Shown here: positions 25,825 through 35,217 of the stretch, in pieces
How positions within the stretch are numbered: the first letter of the stretch is position 1
How the letters are laid out: every line of letters starts with the position of its first letter
Origin: JALEFZ01 sp964564415
GTDB taxonomy: Bacteria; Bacteroidota; Bacteroidia; J057
NCBI GenBank assembly: GCA_964564415.1
Contig: CAZMAV010000002.1
Span: 304,779 to 368,778 of the forward strand
DNA: 64,000 bases
Direction of reading: 5' to 3'
Position numbers and translations under genes: made by a program
The notes under the pieces: model-generated
The model's database searches: none
Seen by the model: only the letters and a program-made list of their open reading frames with translations
Told to the model about the DNA's origin: nothing

Positions 25825-27105
25825 ATGGCCAGTACAAACTATACCGAAAATAAATTTGATGAGTATCTGGATCAGATACGCAACCGGGAGAAGGTCAGCA
25901 ATCGCCGGCGCATCATGAAGATTGGCCTGATCCTGGCCATCCTCATTACGGGACTCATCTTATTTCAACAATACACTCAAAATCCTGCTCAGGCACGTTG
26001 GCACTCCGTTGCTTATGACGAGTTAAACCAAGAAAAACTAGGTGAACTCCTCGCTGATCACCGAAAAGGCATTGTAGTCACCCATCACCTTTTGGGGGAA
26101 GATACTATCAGAGGTTTGGCCGATTACCATCGTTTTCGCGACCTGGTAGACTTGATTGAGATAACTGAAGAAGATGTAGACAAAAAGGAAGAACTGAAAG
26201 AAAAGGAGACGGAGGAGTACGAATTTGCCAGCCTCTCCCAGCCCGAAGAAAGCGCCAAATTGGAGCCAGGCAGGCTTCAAATGACCGAAGACGCCACCCT
26301 CAAGCCCTTCGCCATCCGCATCAATGGAGCCACCTACGCCAGAGAAAACATCAAGTTTACGGTCGTCAACTACGATCCTTCTGTTCGCTATATGATAGAT
26401 TTTGGCAATGGAGTCACCCGCCGCATTAAGAGAAGTACCCTCTATGCTTATCCCCTCAAGGGAGTTCACCTCATCCGACTGATAGCCAGCAGCAAGGACA
26501 AAGGCTCCAGCGTATACACCAAGAGGTTGACCATTCTCCCTCCCTTGGATCAAGGCATGGCAGTAAGAAAGCAGGGCTCTACCAATCAAAGTGTCAATCC
26601 TTTGACGGATGAACTCAACATCAACGAAATCAACCGCGTAACTGCCTTTACTGTACCCCGCTCTTCTTCTGGAGAAAAGGAGGAAAAAGTAGTGGAGAGC
26701 AAAAAAGATATTGATCTGGTAGACCTTGGCCAACTCAAAAACAAGGAAGGGGAAGTCGAAAAGAAAAAACCGGAAGCTACCGTCGGTAAGCCCCTGGTTT
26801 ATGCCGAAAAAATGCCCAGCTTCCCCGGAGGTGCCAAAGCCCTCAAGAGCTACCTCAAAAAACACCTGGATTATCCTTCCGAAGCCCTGGAGTACAAGAC
26901 TCAAGGCCAGGTCATTGTCCAGTTTGTCATCGAGGCAGATGGGACCATCACCAATCCCAAGGTCTTGAAGGGAATAGGAAGCGGCTGCGACGAAGAAGCC
27001 CTTCGCATTGTTGGAGAGATGCCAAAATGGGTTCCCGGCGAAAGCAACGGCCTCCGCGTACCGGTGTACCAAAGCATTCCCATCAACTTCAGGCTTTTTG
27101 AGTGA
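25825..27105 (+). CDS. TonB-like energy transducer with an extra PKD-like domain
   Basis: 426 residues. A short cytoplasmic tail precedes one membrane helix (about 30-47, IGLILAILITGLILFQQY). A charged linker follows, then a beta domain (~165-245) with INGATYARENIKFTVVNYDPSVRYMIDFGNG. A long spacer leads to a TonB C-terminal domain (~330-426) with AEKMPSFPGGAKALKSYLKKHLDYPSEALEYKTQGQVIVQFVIEADG, the form that contacts TonB-dependent receptors. So it should transmit inner-membrane energy to an outer-membrane receptor. The extra beta domain is unusual and is shared with the next gene. No exbB or exbD is in the window. Confidence 0.8.
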   Translation: MASTNYTENKFDEYLDQIRNREKVSNRRRIMKIGLILAILITGLILFQQYTQNPAQARWHSVAYDELNQEKLGELLADHRKGIVVTHHLLGEDTIRGLADYHRFRDLVDLIEITEEDVDKKEELKEKETEEYEFASLSQPEESAKLEPGRLQMTEDATLKPFAIRINGATYARENIKFTVVNYDPSVRYMIDFGNGVTRRIKRSTLYAYPLKGVHLIRLIASSKDKGSSVYTKRLTILPPLDQGMAVRKQGSTNQSVNPLTDELNINEINRVTAFTVPRSSSGEKEEKVVESKKDIDLVDLGQLKNKEGEVEKKKPEATVGKPLVYAEKMPSFPGGAKALKSYLKKHLDYPSEALEYKTQGQVIVQFVIEADGTITNPKVLKGIGSGCDEEALRIVGEMPKWVPGESNGLRVPVYQSIPINFRLFE

Positions 27106-27197
27106 TTTCCCGTTGAAACAGGAAAAATGCTCAATGATTCACCTGCCTGCCATGAAAGCTTGCTTTAAGGGTAACTTGAACGAAAGTAGCTTTTGTT

Positions 27198-27938
27198 ATG
27201 TCGATGGATGAACCCCTGTCTCCCTATGATCGCCTGGATGTCTACCTCGCCCGAATGGAAGAGGAAGAAAAAGCCAGGAAGAAAAGAATGATGGTACTGC
27301 TAAGCGTGATCGGAATATTGCTCCTTGGAGGAGGGTTTTTTACCTACCGCTATTTGTATGCCCAGCCTGCTTCAGACGAGGAGATGATGGCAAAACTGCG
27401 CCGCTATGCCGCTGAGGAACTCAATCCCGAAAAGGTGCAGCAACTCTTTGTGCAAAATCCCGAGCCTCTGGTTCTGATCCATCCTGTAACAGGAGTGGAT
27501 ACGGTCAATTCGATGGATGATTACTACCAGTTTTTGAATCGGTTGGACCTCCTCGACATGGAGACCGATGTAGAAGAAACTGAGGCTAGGGCAAATTTAG
27601 AAGAAGAGCAGGTAGAAGAAAAAGAAAATAAACTACCTGAGTTTAAGGTGGACGTAGAGGGCGAAAAAAGGGTAGGAGAAGGCCTATCTTACAACATCGA
27701 GAATTTTGATCCGGAATACGAGTTGATCCTGGACTTTGGCAATGGTATCACCAAAAGGCCACGTTCAGCCACTTACACCTACACCTATCCCCTGCCGGGC
27801 CACTTTGATTTTCACCTCAAGATCGTCAAGGATGGGGAGGAAAAAATACTTCAGACAATTAAGTATCAGATTTTCCCCAAAGAAGAACAACAGGCCGAAG
27901 AAGGTCTAGAAGAGGTATCCGCCAGGACCAGCGTCTAA
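27198..27938 (+). CDS. Paralogue of the TonB-like protein lacking the TonB domain
   Basis: 246 residues; the ATG at 27204 is as good a start. It has the same plan as the preceding protein up to the middle: acidic N-terminal tail (LDVYLARMEEEEKARKKRMM), one membrane helix (~33-52), an AQPASDEEMMAKLRRYAAEELNPEKVQQLF segment corresponding to its neighbour's AQARWHSVAYDELNQEKLGELL, a conserved HPVTGVDTVNSMDDYYQFLNRLDLLDME motif, and the same beta domain (YELILDFGNGITKRPRSAT). It then stops, with no TonB C-terminal domain. The pair looks like a duplication, and the job of the shorter form is unknown. Confidence 0.7.
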   Translation: MSMDEPLSPYDRLDVYLARMEEEEKARKKRMMVLLSVIGILLLGGGFFTYRYLYAQPASDEEMMAKLRRYAAEELNPEKVQQLFVQNPEPLVLIHPVTGVDTVNSMDDYYQFLNRLDLLDMETDVEETEARANLEEEQVEEKENKLPEFKVDVEGEKRVGEGLSYNIENFDPEYELILDFGNGITKRPRSATYTYTYPLPGHFDFHLKIVKDGEEKILQTIKYQIFPKEEQQAEEGLEEVSARTSV

Positions 27939-27962
27939 AAAACATCGTAAAAGTGAATATGG

Positions 27963-27993
27963 GGCAGTAGATGAATGATCTGCTGCCTTTTTT
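27963..27993 (+). terminator. Intrinsic terminator after the TonB-like pair
   Basis: GGCAGTAGAT pairs with ATCTGCTGCC (one T-G pair) and is followed by six T. Confidence 0.75.
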
Positions 27994-28108
27994 ACTTAGG
28001 TAGCGAGGACTCCTTCTAGCCTCCCTTATCCCGATGCGGTTTGTAAATTCCAATTAATCAGGCCATTTTGCAGAGGAAAATTGATCATCCAAAATCTTAA
28101 TTTATCAT

Positions 28109-28801
28109 ATGCGTATCAAACAAATTTTTGCCCTCTACTTAAGTCTGTCTTTGGTGATGAGCGGGCTACAGGCTCAGGAACTCAGCAATCGCCTGGACAG
28201 CATGTCTTATGCCTTGGGCTATGACTTGGGCAGGAGCCTCAACCAACTTGACCTGTCTCTCAATAGCGACGTCGTTTTTCAGGCCATGACTGATGTACTT
28301 GAAGAGAAAGAAACCCTGCTCACTGACCAGGATGTAAAGAAGTGGTTGACGGCCTTCCAAGAAGAAGCACAGGCAGCTCAGCAAAAATCGCAGGCAGCGA
28401 AGTTTGAAGGAAATAGAAAAGCAGGTGAAGAATTCCTTCAGGAAAATCAAGGCAAAGAAGGCGTAACGGTAACGGCTTCCGGATTGCAGTATAAAGTAAT
28501 CAACGAAGGGTCAGGCCCTCAGCCTCCTTCTCCTCAGACCACCGTCAAGGTCCACTACGAGGGCAAGCTGCTCGACGGTACTGTGTTTGATTCTTCCTAT
28601 GAGAGAGGTGAGCCCACAGAGTTTCCCCTCAACCGTGTGATTCCAGGCTGGACAGAAGGCCTACAGCTGATGAAGGAAGGTGCCAAGTACCGTTTCTTCA
28701 TTCCCTACAACCTTGCCTATGGCGAGAGAGGAGCTGGACAATCTATCCCTCCCTATTCTGCCCTTATCTTTGATGTAGAACTGCTCGAAGTAAAAGAATA
28801 G
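28109..28801 (+). CDS. FKBP-type peptidyl-prolyl isomerase (FkpA/Mip-like)
   Basis: Starts with a signal peptide (MRIKQIFALYLSLSLVMSGLQAQ). The N-terminal helical part (DSMSYALGYDLGRSLNQL, FQEEAQAAQQKSQAAKFEGNRKAGEEFLQEN) is the Mip/FkpA dimerisation domain, and the FKBP domain occupies about residues 128-230 with PQTTVKVHYEGKLLDGTVFDSSY, GEPTEFPLNRVIPGW and AYGERGAGQSIPPYSALIFDVELL. Catalyses proline isomerisation in the periplasm or on the outer membrane. The length of 230 is normal. Confidence 0.93.
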   Translation: MRIKQIFALYLSLSLVMSGLQAQELSNRLDSMSYALGYDLGRSLNQLDLSLNSDVVFQAMTDVLEEKETLLTDQDVKKWLTAFQEEAQAAQQKSQAAKFEGNRKAGEEFLQENQGKEGVTVTASGLQYKVINEGSGPQPPSPQTTVKVHYEGKLLDGTVFDSSYERGEPTEFPLNRVIPGWTEGLQLMKEGAKYRFFIPYNLAYGERGAGQSIPPYSALIFDVELLEVKE

Positions 28802-28842
28802 CCAGGAAGTAGGCAGCTTGGTACAAACAATTTGTTAATGAA

Positions 28843-28870
28843 AAGGTACTCTTAATTGGAGTACTTTTTT
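28843..28870 (+). terminator. Intrinsic terminator after the FKBP gene
   Basis: GTACTC (28846-28851) pairs with GAGTAC (28859-28864), extended by A-T pairs, and is followed by seven T. Confidence 0.7.
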
Positions 28871-28988
28871 TATTGGTGTCGCGAAAGTGACACATCTTTC
28901 GACGTATGTCAACGTAAAAAAATAGGAAAGCATCCGGGGTTGATAGCCTTTTGTAGAAAAGGTGACAATTCTGTGCTGCACATTTTCC

Positions 28989-28996
28989 TACATTTG
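28989..28996 (+). promoter_or_regulatory. Bacteroidota -7 box upstream of trxB
   Basis: TACATTTG is an exact -7 match 33 bases before the trxB ATG. The -33 element is weak. Confidence 0.4.
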
Positions 28997-29029
28997 TAAA
29001 AAGATTAAAATATTCTAAAGCTTTAAGAT

Positions 29030-30004
29030 ATGAGTGAAGCCAACGTACAAATTCCCCATGAGAAGCTCGTGATTATCGGGTCCGGCCCTGCTGGGTACAC
29101 CGCTGCTATCTATGCAGCTCGTGCGGAGTTGAAACCACTGATGTTTTCCGGAGAGCAGCCGGGAGGCCAGCTGATGATTACCACCGATGTAGAAAACTAC
29201 CCCGGTTATCCCGATGGCATCATAGGCCCTCAAATGATGGAAGACTTTAGAAAGCAGGCCGAGAGGTTTGGTACCAGGATCAAGTATGAGAATATCATGA
29301 AGGTAGACTTGGATGCCCAGCCCAAGCGTCTGTGGACTGGAGGAGGAGAAGAATACCATGCCGATGCTGTCATTATTTCTACCGGTGCTAAGGCCAAATG
29401 GCTGGGCATAGAAGCCGAGGAAAGATATGCAAACAAAGGGGTATCTGCCTGTGCCGTTTGTGATGGATTCTTCTTCAAGGGTCAGGAAGTAGCCATTGTC
29501 GGAGGAGGTGATACCGCCGCTGAGGAGGCCCTTTACTTATCCAAGCTTGCCACTACGGTGCACATGCTGGTCAGAAGAGATGAACTTCGTGCCTCCAAGA
29601 TTATGCAGGAAAGGGTATTCAAAGAAAAAAATATCAAGGTCCACTGGAATACCGAAGCCTACGATCTTTCGGGTGAGCACAAGGTAGAGGCCGTACATGT
29701 TCGCAACAACCAGACCGGAGAAGATTCTGTCATTCCTGTAGGGGCCTTTTTCGTGGCGATCGGCCATAAGCCCAGCACGGGTATCTTCGAGGGGCAGTTG
29801 GACATGGATGAAGCCGGATATCTTCAAATCATCCCCGGCACGACCCAAACCAATGTCGAAGGAGTCTTCGCCAGTGGAGATGCCGCAGATAAGGTCTATC
29901 GTCAGGCTGTTACAGCCGCTGGTACAGGTTGTATGGCCGCCCTCGATGCAGAGCGCTGGTTAGCTACCAAAGAAGCCGAAGGCAGCCTGGTTCTGGCAGA
30001 ATAA
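29030..30004 (+). CDS. trxB: Thioredoxin reductase
   Basis: Uses NADPH and FAD to reduce thioredoxin in the cytoplasm. The FAD motif GSGPAG is at 17-22, the redox-active CAVC at 141-144 and the NADPH motif VGGGDTAAEEALYL in the second domain. The 324-residue length is standard. It stands alone, with a promoter box upstream and a strong terminator after it. The thioredoxin gene itself is not in the window. Confidence 0.96.
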   Translation: MSEANVQIPHEKLVIIGSGPAGYTAAIYAARAELKPLMFSGEQPGGQLMITTDVENYPGYPDGIIGPQMMEDFRKQAERFGTRIKYENIMKVDLDAQPKRLWTGGGEEYHADAVIISTGAKAKWLGIEAEERYANKGVSACAVCDGFFFKGQEVAIVGGGDTAAEEALYLSKLATTVHMLVRRDELRASKIMQERVFKEKNIKVHWNTEAYDLSGEHKVEAVHVRNNQTGEDSVIPVGAFFVAIGHKPSTGIFEGQLDMDEAGYLQIIPGTTQTNVEGVFASGDAADKVYRQAVTAAGTGCMAALDAERWLATKEAEGSLVLAE

Positions 30005-30023
30005 AACAAAGATCAACCGATGT

Positions 30024-30062
30024 AAAAGGTACCTGGGATTCGTTTCTCAGGTACCTTTTTTG
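30024..30062 (+). terminator. Intrinsic terminator after trxB
   Basis: AAAAGGTACCTG (30024-30035) pairs with CAGGTACCTTTT, with a T run after. Confidence 0.8.
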
Positions 30063-30180
30063 TTTTACCACTCACCCAAATATCTCAAATCAAAAGTTAT
30101 TATATTAGGGTAATAATCCCTGCTTGATCCTGCTTACACCAAGCCGGCAGGGCCCTGTCTAACTCCTAACCCCTGTACTC

Positions 30181-32490
30181 ATGAGGCCACAACCTTTTCT
30201 CCCGATACTGATATGGTTCTTTTTCCTGACCCCTGTCCATCGAAGCCATGGCCAGGACCCGGATTCGTGGATTGAAGGATTGGAAACCCATGGCCGGGAC
30301 TCTATTTTTCAGGAAAGAAAAAGAGAACTCAAGAATTGCCAGAAAGTCCGGGATACCCTCTGCCTAGCTCGCTGGGCCAAGACCGTGGCTGTGCATCACT
30401 TTACCCTGCTCAACCAATACGAAGAGGCGATCAAGATCGGCCACTTTGCCCTCAGATGGGCAGAAAAAGGAGGAGACCCTGACCTGCAGGGTGCCTGCCT
30501 GAACAACCTGGGGATTTTTTACATGAACTTAGGCAAATGGGAAAAAGCTGCGGAAGCTTATAAAGAAAGCCTGGAAATAAGCCGGCGACTCGAAGACTCC
30601 ATAAGTCTGGGAAAAGGATTGCACAACCTGGGAAACCTATATTTGGGAAGGGAAAAGTACAGCCAGGCTGATTCATCTTTTAATCAAGCCCAAAGCATAA
30701 ATAGAGCAATGGGGAGATGGGCCTCCGTAGAAAAAAATCTCCTCTCCCTTGGAATCGTAGCCGCTAAACAAAACGAATGGCGGAAAGCCCGATCCTATTA
30801 TTTTCAAGGCATCGAGGCCCATAAAAAAAGCAGAGAAGACAAGGGCCTTAACCTGATTTACACCCATCTGGCCAATACCTATAACGAAACTTATCAGCCT
30901 GACTCGGCACTTTGCTGTCTTCAGCAGGCCCTAGAAGAAGTCAAGAAACGGGAACTCTTCGAAGATGAGCTTTTCCTGATGTATTCCATTGGAAATTGGT
31001 ACTTCAACCGCGACGAATACAGCAAAGCGATAGAAATATGGGAGACTGCCTTAGATTCCCTGGACGGTCAGAAGCTCAACATCTCTGTCTATCTTAAGGG
31101 AGGGCTTGCCATGGCCTATAAACATCAGGAGAAATATGAAACTTCCAGGGACTTTTACCAAAAGGCCATCGCCGATGCCCGACATTGGAAAGTAGACCGA
31201 GAAGTAGCTACCTACCAATTGAGCTTAGCTAACCTGGAGCGAAGGGAAGGAAAGTATCAAGAGGCCAAGAGGCTACTCCGAAACATCCTCGACCAGGATT
31301 GGATGGAGGAGGACCTCTATCGCAAAACCAAAGCAGAGACCGATCTAGGGCTCATTTACATGGATGAAAAGCAATTTGACAAGGCGGAGCCTCTTTTTCA
31401 AAAGGGTATAGAGGCTTCGATAAGCTTTAACCTGTGGGAGGACCTAATTGCGATCTACCACGGACTAGGTAAGATCGCAGAGGAGAGGGGAGACATCCAA
31501 GCCCTTCAAGAATACCTGGGTGAAAAGTCCAGGTGGAAAGACAGCTTGCGAGAGAGGCAGTACTCCAAAGAGCTGGCGAAGGTGAGGGGTAGTTATGAGA
31601 ATGAGCTTCAACAAAAAGAAATTGCTCAATTAGAAGAAAGGCAGGGCCTACTATCGGACTCCTTGGCCAAGAGCAAAAGAAGTCAGCAGTTAATGATCCT
31701 GATATTGGTCCTATCCTTTCTTACCATAGGAATAGTCAGCTACCTGGGCATCACCCTAAGGCGGCAGTCTCTACAGATAGAAAATCAGCGGCAAAGACTC
31801 GAAGAGCTTAATCAAGGAAAGGACCGCATGTTTGCCATTATTGCCCATGACCTGGCCTCTCCCATCAGCAACTTTGAGGACCTCAACCGACTTTTTTCCT
31901 ACTATCTCAAAAATGATAAGAAGCAAGACCTCTTTCAACTCAGTGAGGAGGTGGCGGTGCAAAGTCGGCAACTGCGACGACTCCTTGACAATCTCCTTCA
32001 GTGGGCCTTGCAGCAATTGGGAACCTATCGACCCATCAAAGACAAAGCTGAGCTTCACTCGCTTATTCGGGAGCAGGTAGATCTTTTTAGCGGGAGAATG
32101 GAAGAAAAAAATATAAGTCTCATCCTGGATGCCCCCCCCTCCCTCAACTGGGAAGGCGACATCAAAGGTCTGAGAATCGCCATGGCCAACCTGATTTCCA
32201 ATGCGGTGAAGTTTTCTGAAAATGCCAATTTGAGGATTTTACTGGGAGAGCAGGAGGGAAGGCTCTTGTTTTTAGTAGAGGACCAGGGGGTAGGAATGGA
32301 AGCCGAAATCCTGGAAGCCATCCGACAGGGCAAAAACCTCACTTCTACCCCTGGCAGCGAGGGCGAAAGAGGGGCGGGTTTTGGCTTGCAGTTTGTCTGG
32401 CAATGGCTAAAGCAGGTGCAGGGAAGGCTGATTGCCGAGTCTAGCCCCGGAAGAGGAAGTTGCATAGGCTTTTCCCTATCTTTATCCTAA
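30181..32490 (+). CDS. TPR-containing sensor histidine kinase
   Basis: 769 residues. A signal/anchor sequence (MRPQPFLPILIWFFFLTPVHRSHGQ) is followed by a long series of tetratricopeptide repeats (~60-470; NLGIFYMNLGKWEKAAEAYKESLEISRRL and similar), a coiled region, one membrane helix (~507-527, QQLMILILVLSFLTIGIVSYLG) and the kinase core. The core has an H-box with His556 (MFAIIAHDLASPISNF), an N-box-like NLISNAVKFSENANL, VEDQGVGM, and GAGFGLQFVWQWL. So the TPR part faces the periplasm and the kinase faces the cytoplasm. It sits ten bases before a LytTR response regulator, its likely partner. Confidence 0.9.
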   Translation: MRPQPFLPILIWFFFLTPVHRSHGQDPDSWIEGLETHGRDSIFQERKRELKNCQKVRDTLCLARWAKTVAVHHFTLLNQYEEAIKIGHFALRWAEKGGDPDLQGACLNNLGIFYMNLGKWEKAAEAYKESLEISRRLEDSISLGKGLHNLGNLYLGREKYSQADSSFNQAQSINRAMGRWASVEKNLLSLGIVAAKQNEWRKARSYYFQGIEAHKKSREDKGLNLIYTHLANTYNETYQPDSALCCLQQALEEVKKRELFEDELFLMYSIGNWYFNRDEYSKAIEIWETALDSLDGQKLNISVYLKGGLAMAYKHQEKYETSRDFYQKAIADARHWKVDREVATYQLSLANLERREGKYQEAKRLLRNILDQDWMEEDLYRKTKAETDLGLIYMDEKQFDKAEPLFQKGIEASISFNLWEDLIAIYHGLGKIAEERGDIQALQEYLGEKSRWKDSLRERQYSKELAKVRGSYENELQQKEIAQLEERQGLLSDSLAKSKRSQQLMILILVLSFLTIGIVSYLGITLRRQSLQIENQRQRLEELNQGKDRMFAIIAHDLASPISNFEDLNRLFSYYLKNDKKQDLFQLSEEVAVQSRQLRRLLDNLLQWALQQLGTYRPIKDKAELHSLIREQVDLFSGRMEEKNISLILDAPPSLNWEGDIKGLRIAMANLISNAVKFSENANLRILLGEQEGRLLFLVEDQGVGMEAEILEAIRQGKNLTSTPGSEGERGAGFGLQFVWQWLKQVQGRLIAESSPGRGSCIGFSLSLS

Positions 32491-32500
32491 ATCTTAGTCA

Positions 32501-33256
32501 ATGAATCACCTCGAGGCGGTCAGCTTACTGGCAGTAGAAGACGATCCTATCCAACAGGCCTCTTTGGGCCTCACCCTTCAGGAGATGGGCTACCCCTGTG
32601 TGGGGATGGAAAAAAGTGGGGAAAAAGCCCTGCATACCTTCAGGAGTGAGCAGCCGGATATTGTGCTCTTGGATATTCAACTGAAGGGTAAAATGGATGG
32701 GATACAACTGGGACAGGAGATCAATGACATCCGACCTACCCCCCTTATTTACCTGACCTCCTTTGATGACGACGAGACCTACCGCCGCGCCCGGCATACC
32801 CTCCCTGTGGCCTACCTTATCAAACCCGTTAAACCAGCCTCCTTGCAGTCGAGCATGGAATGGGCCTTGCGAAGCCTTGTTGATCCCAAGGAGGAAATAG
32901 AAGAAAAACAGGCCTGGAAAGAAGATATCCTCCTGAATGACAGCATATTCGTAAAAATTGGGGATCGCCTGAAAAGAATCAGATGCCAGGATATTCGCTG
33001 GATCGAGACCTCGGGCAACAGGTACTGCAAAATCGTGACTTACGACAGGGAAGCCCATGTGAGGGCCTCCCTCCTGAGTATCTCCGAAAAACTTGCTCAC
33101 CTTCCCCTGGTCCGCATTCACCGCTCCTATTTGATTAACCTGGATAAGATCGAAGGCATCCACGAAACCCATCAGACGGTAGACCTTGGTGATGTAGAAC
33201 TACCCCTGGGAGATGCCTATAAGCAAGATTTCTTCAGGAGAATCAATCGAATCTGA
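32501..33256 (+). CDS. LytTR-family response regulator
   Basis: 251 residues. A CheY-like receiver comes first (~1-125) with the acidic pair in EDDP and phosphoacceptor Asp58 (DIVLLDIQLKGK), Thr/Ser of YLTSFDDDE and Lys of AYLIKPVKP. A LytTR DNA-binding domain follows (~150-251) with IFVKIGDRLKRIRCQDIRWIET, KIVTYDREAHVRASLLSISEKL, and VRIHRSYLINLDKIEGI. Phosphorylation by the neighbouring TPR kinase should change its DNA binding. The genes are co-linear with a ten-base gap, so one transcript is likely. Confidence 0.92.
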   Translation: MNHLEAVSLLAVEDDPIQQASLGLTLQEMGYPCVGMEKSGEKALHTFRSEQPDIVLLDIQLKGKMDGIQLGQEINDIRPTPLIYLTSFDDDETYRRARHTLPVAYLIKPVKPASLQSSMEWALRSLVDPKEEIEEKQAWKEDILLNDSIFVKIGDRLKRIRCQDIRWIETSGNRYCKIVTYDREAHVRASLLSISEKLAHLPLVRIHRSYLINLDKIEGIHETHQTVDLGDVELPLGDAYKQDFFRRINRI

Positions 33257-33362
33257 GGGTTAAGGGACAGAATCAAGGGGTTGAAGGACAGAGAAAAGTA
33301 TTAAAGCTGAGTCTGGACTATGTTTCATTGGAAAATTTTTCATACAAACAAACAGAAGCCCA

Positions 33363-35186
33363 ATGAAACGATTAGCATTTTTTTTCTACCTCATATCCCT
33401 TGTCGCCGGCCTTATCGGACAGCCCTTTCAGTCGGTTTTCGAGAAAGACCTCAGCCCTAGTTTTTTCGACTACTTTCTAAGTTCCGGAGAGAAAAATTTC
33501 TACCTATCTCCTGATGGTCAGCGCTTATTTTTCACCTCAGACCTCAAATATACAGTCCTGTCTGCTGAGGATGGAAGTATCATTGCCGAGGATGACAATG
33601 TGCAGAAAGCCAATGCGGGGATGGCCTCCTTCTTGGGGATATTGAAAAACAGGAGCCTAAACCGCAAAGACGCCCTGGAAGAAGTTCGCTTTGACGAAGG
33701 AACCGAATACATGGCTTTTGACGAAAAAGGAATTGTGGTCATGATGGATTGGAGCAAGGACAAGAACATTATCAAAGCCATAGACCTAAAAAGCGGAGAA
33801 ATCAAGTGGCAAACAGAGCGTTACCGCTACTCCGCCTCCAGCAAATCTCAGATGCTGGACCTCATCCTTGGAATGGCGGGAGCTAATTTTTTCCAGCGAG
33901 AATACCCCCAGGACATTGCAAGGGCCAGCGCAAATTTACAGGGATTTGGGGAGCAGACCTTTACCACCCAAAAAGCCTCGCCAGCTGCCTACGGATTCAT
34001 GATCCCTCTTCCTTCTGCCAATAAGGTCATGCTAAGGGTACAGGACAAATATGTAGCCCTGGACCTGGATACCGGGGAAGAAAAATGGGTCTACGACAAG
34101 CGTGTCCTAAACATCGGATTCTCAGATATCGCTTCTGACGGCAACCTGGTCATCGTCAATTTTAATAGCAGCTATTTTCAGGCCAATGAGCGACTCATCC
34201 TCAAACTGGATGTAGAAACAGGAGAAGAAATTTGGACCACTAAGCACCTGTCCGACTTCAGGGCTGGGAGGACCTACATGGTGGGTGACCGCCTTGTCTG
34301 TGATTATTACGGATCAGAAGTGTTTGACCTGAACCATGGGGAGCGCATCCTGATCAGCCTTGATGAGCGGGTAATCAATACACAAAATAAAATGACCCAG
34401 GCTTTTGCTTCCGATGCATCAGGAAGTCGAGGGACAGAGGCCATCGCTTCACCCTCCGTGGTCCAGGGACAGTACCTTTATACTTCCTGCTTCAAGTTGG
34501 GCAAGCGATTTTTTGCCAACGACGGAAGCAGCAAGGCCATTGTCCAAAAGTACGACCTCGAAAATGGGAAGATGCTATGGCAGTCGGACAAGCTCGGACG
34601 GGGGACGGATCTTAGCTTTGCCTCTGAGGATTTTGTCTTTGTGAGAGAAGGACAAGCCATGGGAAAGTCTGCCCTCTTCATTTTGGATGCAGCCACGGGA
34701 GAAGTACTGACGGAGACCGACAACATCGACGGATTTATTTACAGGGAAGGAGCAGCCGATATCCTGACACAATCTTACCTCTACAGGGCTGGTAAAAAGA
34801 GTGTTTATGCCTTCAACCAGGAAAATTGGAAGCTCGAAAAGGAGTTTGATACCCGAAAATCAAAGGTGGGCAAGCTTCAGGCCATGATCCCTGCCTACAA
34901 CGAACTGTTGGCGGTGGGTGATAAGGGCTTGGTATTTTTTGATGCGTCCGGCAAGACAGAAGATGCCATTCAGACAGAGCCTATAATAGGTACCTTTTGG
35001 ACGGGAGACTATGGATTTATTTTTACAACAAAGAATACCCTGGCCATTGATCTGAAGGAGAGAAAAATCGCGAAAAAACTTCCCCTGTCAGTTGAAAATG
35101 GAGTTCAGGTTCTCTTCTCTGAAGATGCCAGCCAAATGATGATGATCAGGGGTGGGCAAACCCTCCTGGGATATAAAAATAATTGA
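33363..35186 (+). CDS. Secreted PQQ-type beta-propeller protein
   Basis: 607 residues with a signal peptide (MKRLAFFFYLISLVAGLIGQPF). Several segments have the PQQ-like repeat pattern LDLDTGEEKWVYDKR, LDVETGEEIWTTKH, YDLENGKMLWQS, LDAATGEVLTET and FNQENWKLEKEF, i.e. a propeller like that of BamB or PQQ dehydrogenases but without a recognisable cofactor site. Probably a periplasmic or surface scaffold. It follows the two-component pair by 106 bases and may be one of its targets, which is only inferred from position. Confidence 0.8.
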   Translation: MKRLAFFFYLISLVAGLIGQPFQSVFEKDLSPSFFDYFLSSGEKNFYLSPDGQRLFFTSDLKYTVLSAEDGSIIAEDDNVQKANAGMASFLGILKNRSLNRKDALEEVRFDEGTEYMAFDEKGIVVMMDWSKDKNIIKAIDLKSGEIKWQTERYRYSASSKSQMLDLILGMAGANFFQREYPQDIARASANLQGFGEQTFTTQKASPAAYGFMIPLPSANKVMLRVQDKYVALDLDTGEEKWVYDKRVLNIGFSDIASDGNLVIVNFNSSYFQANERLILKLDVETGEEIWTTKHLSDFRAGRTYMVGDRLVCDYYGSEVFDLNHGERILISLDERVINTQNKMTQAFASDASGSRGTEAIASPSVVQGQYLYTSCFKLGKRFFANDGSSKAIVQKYDLENGKMLWQSDKLGRGTDLSFASEDFVFVREGQAMGKSALFILDAATGEVLTETDNIDGFIYREGAADILTQSYLYRAGKKSVYAFNQENWKLEKEFDTRKSKVGKLQAMIPAYNELLAVGDKGLVFFDASGKTEDAIQTEPIIGTFWTGDYGFIFTTKNTLAIDLKERKIAKKLPLSVENGVQVLFSEDASQMMMIRGGQTLLGYKNN

Positions 35187-35217
35187 TTCAATCTTAAAGT
35201 TTTGACATGTAAAGATA

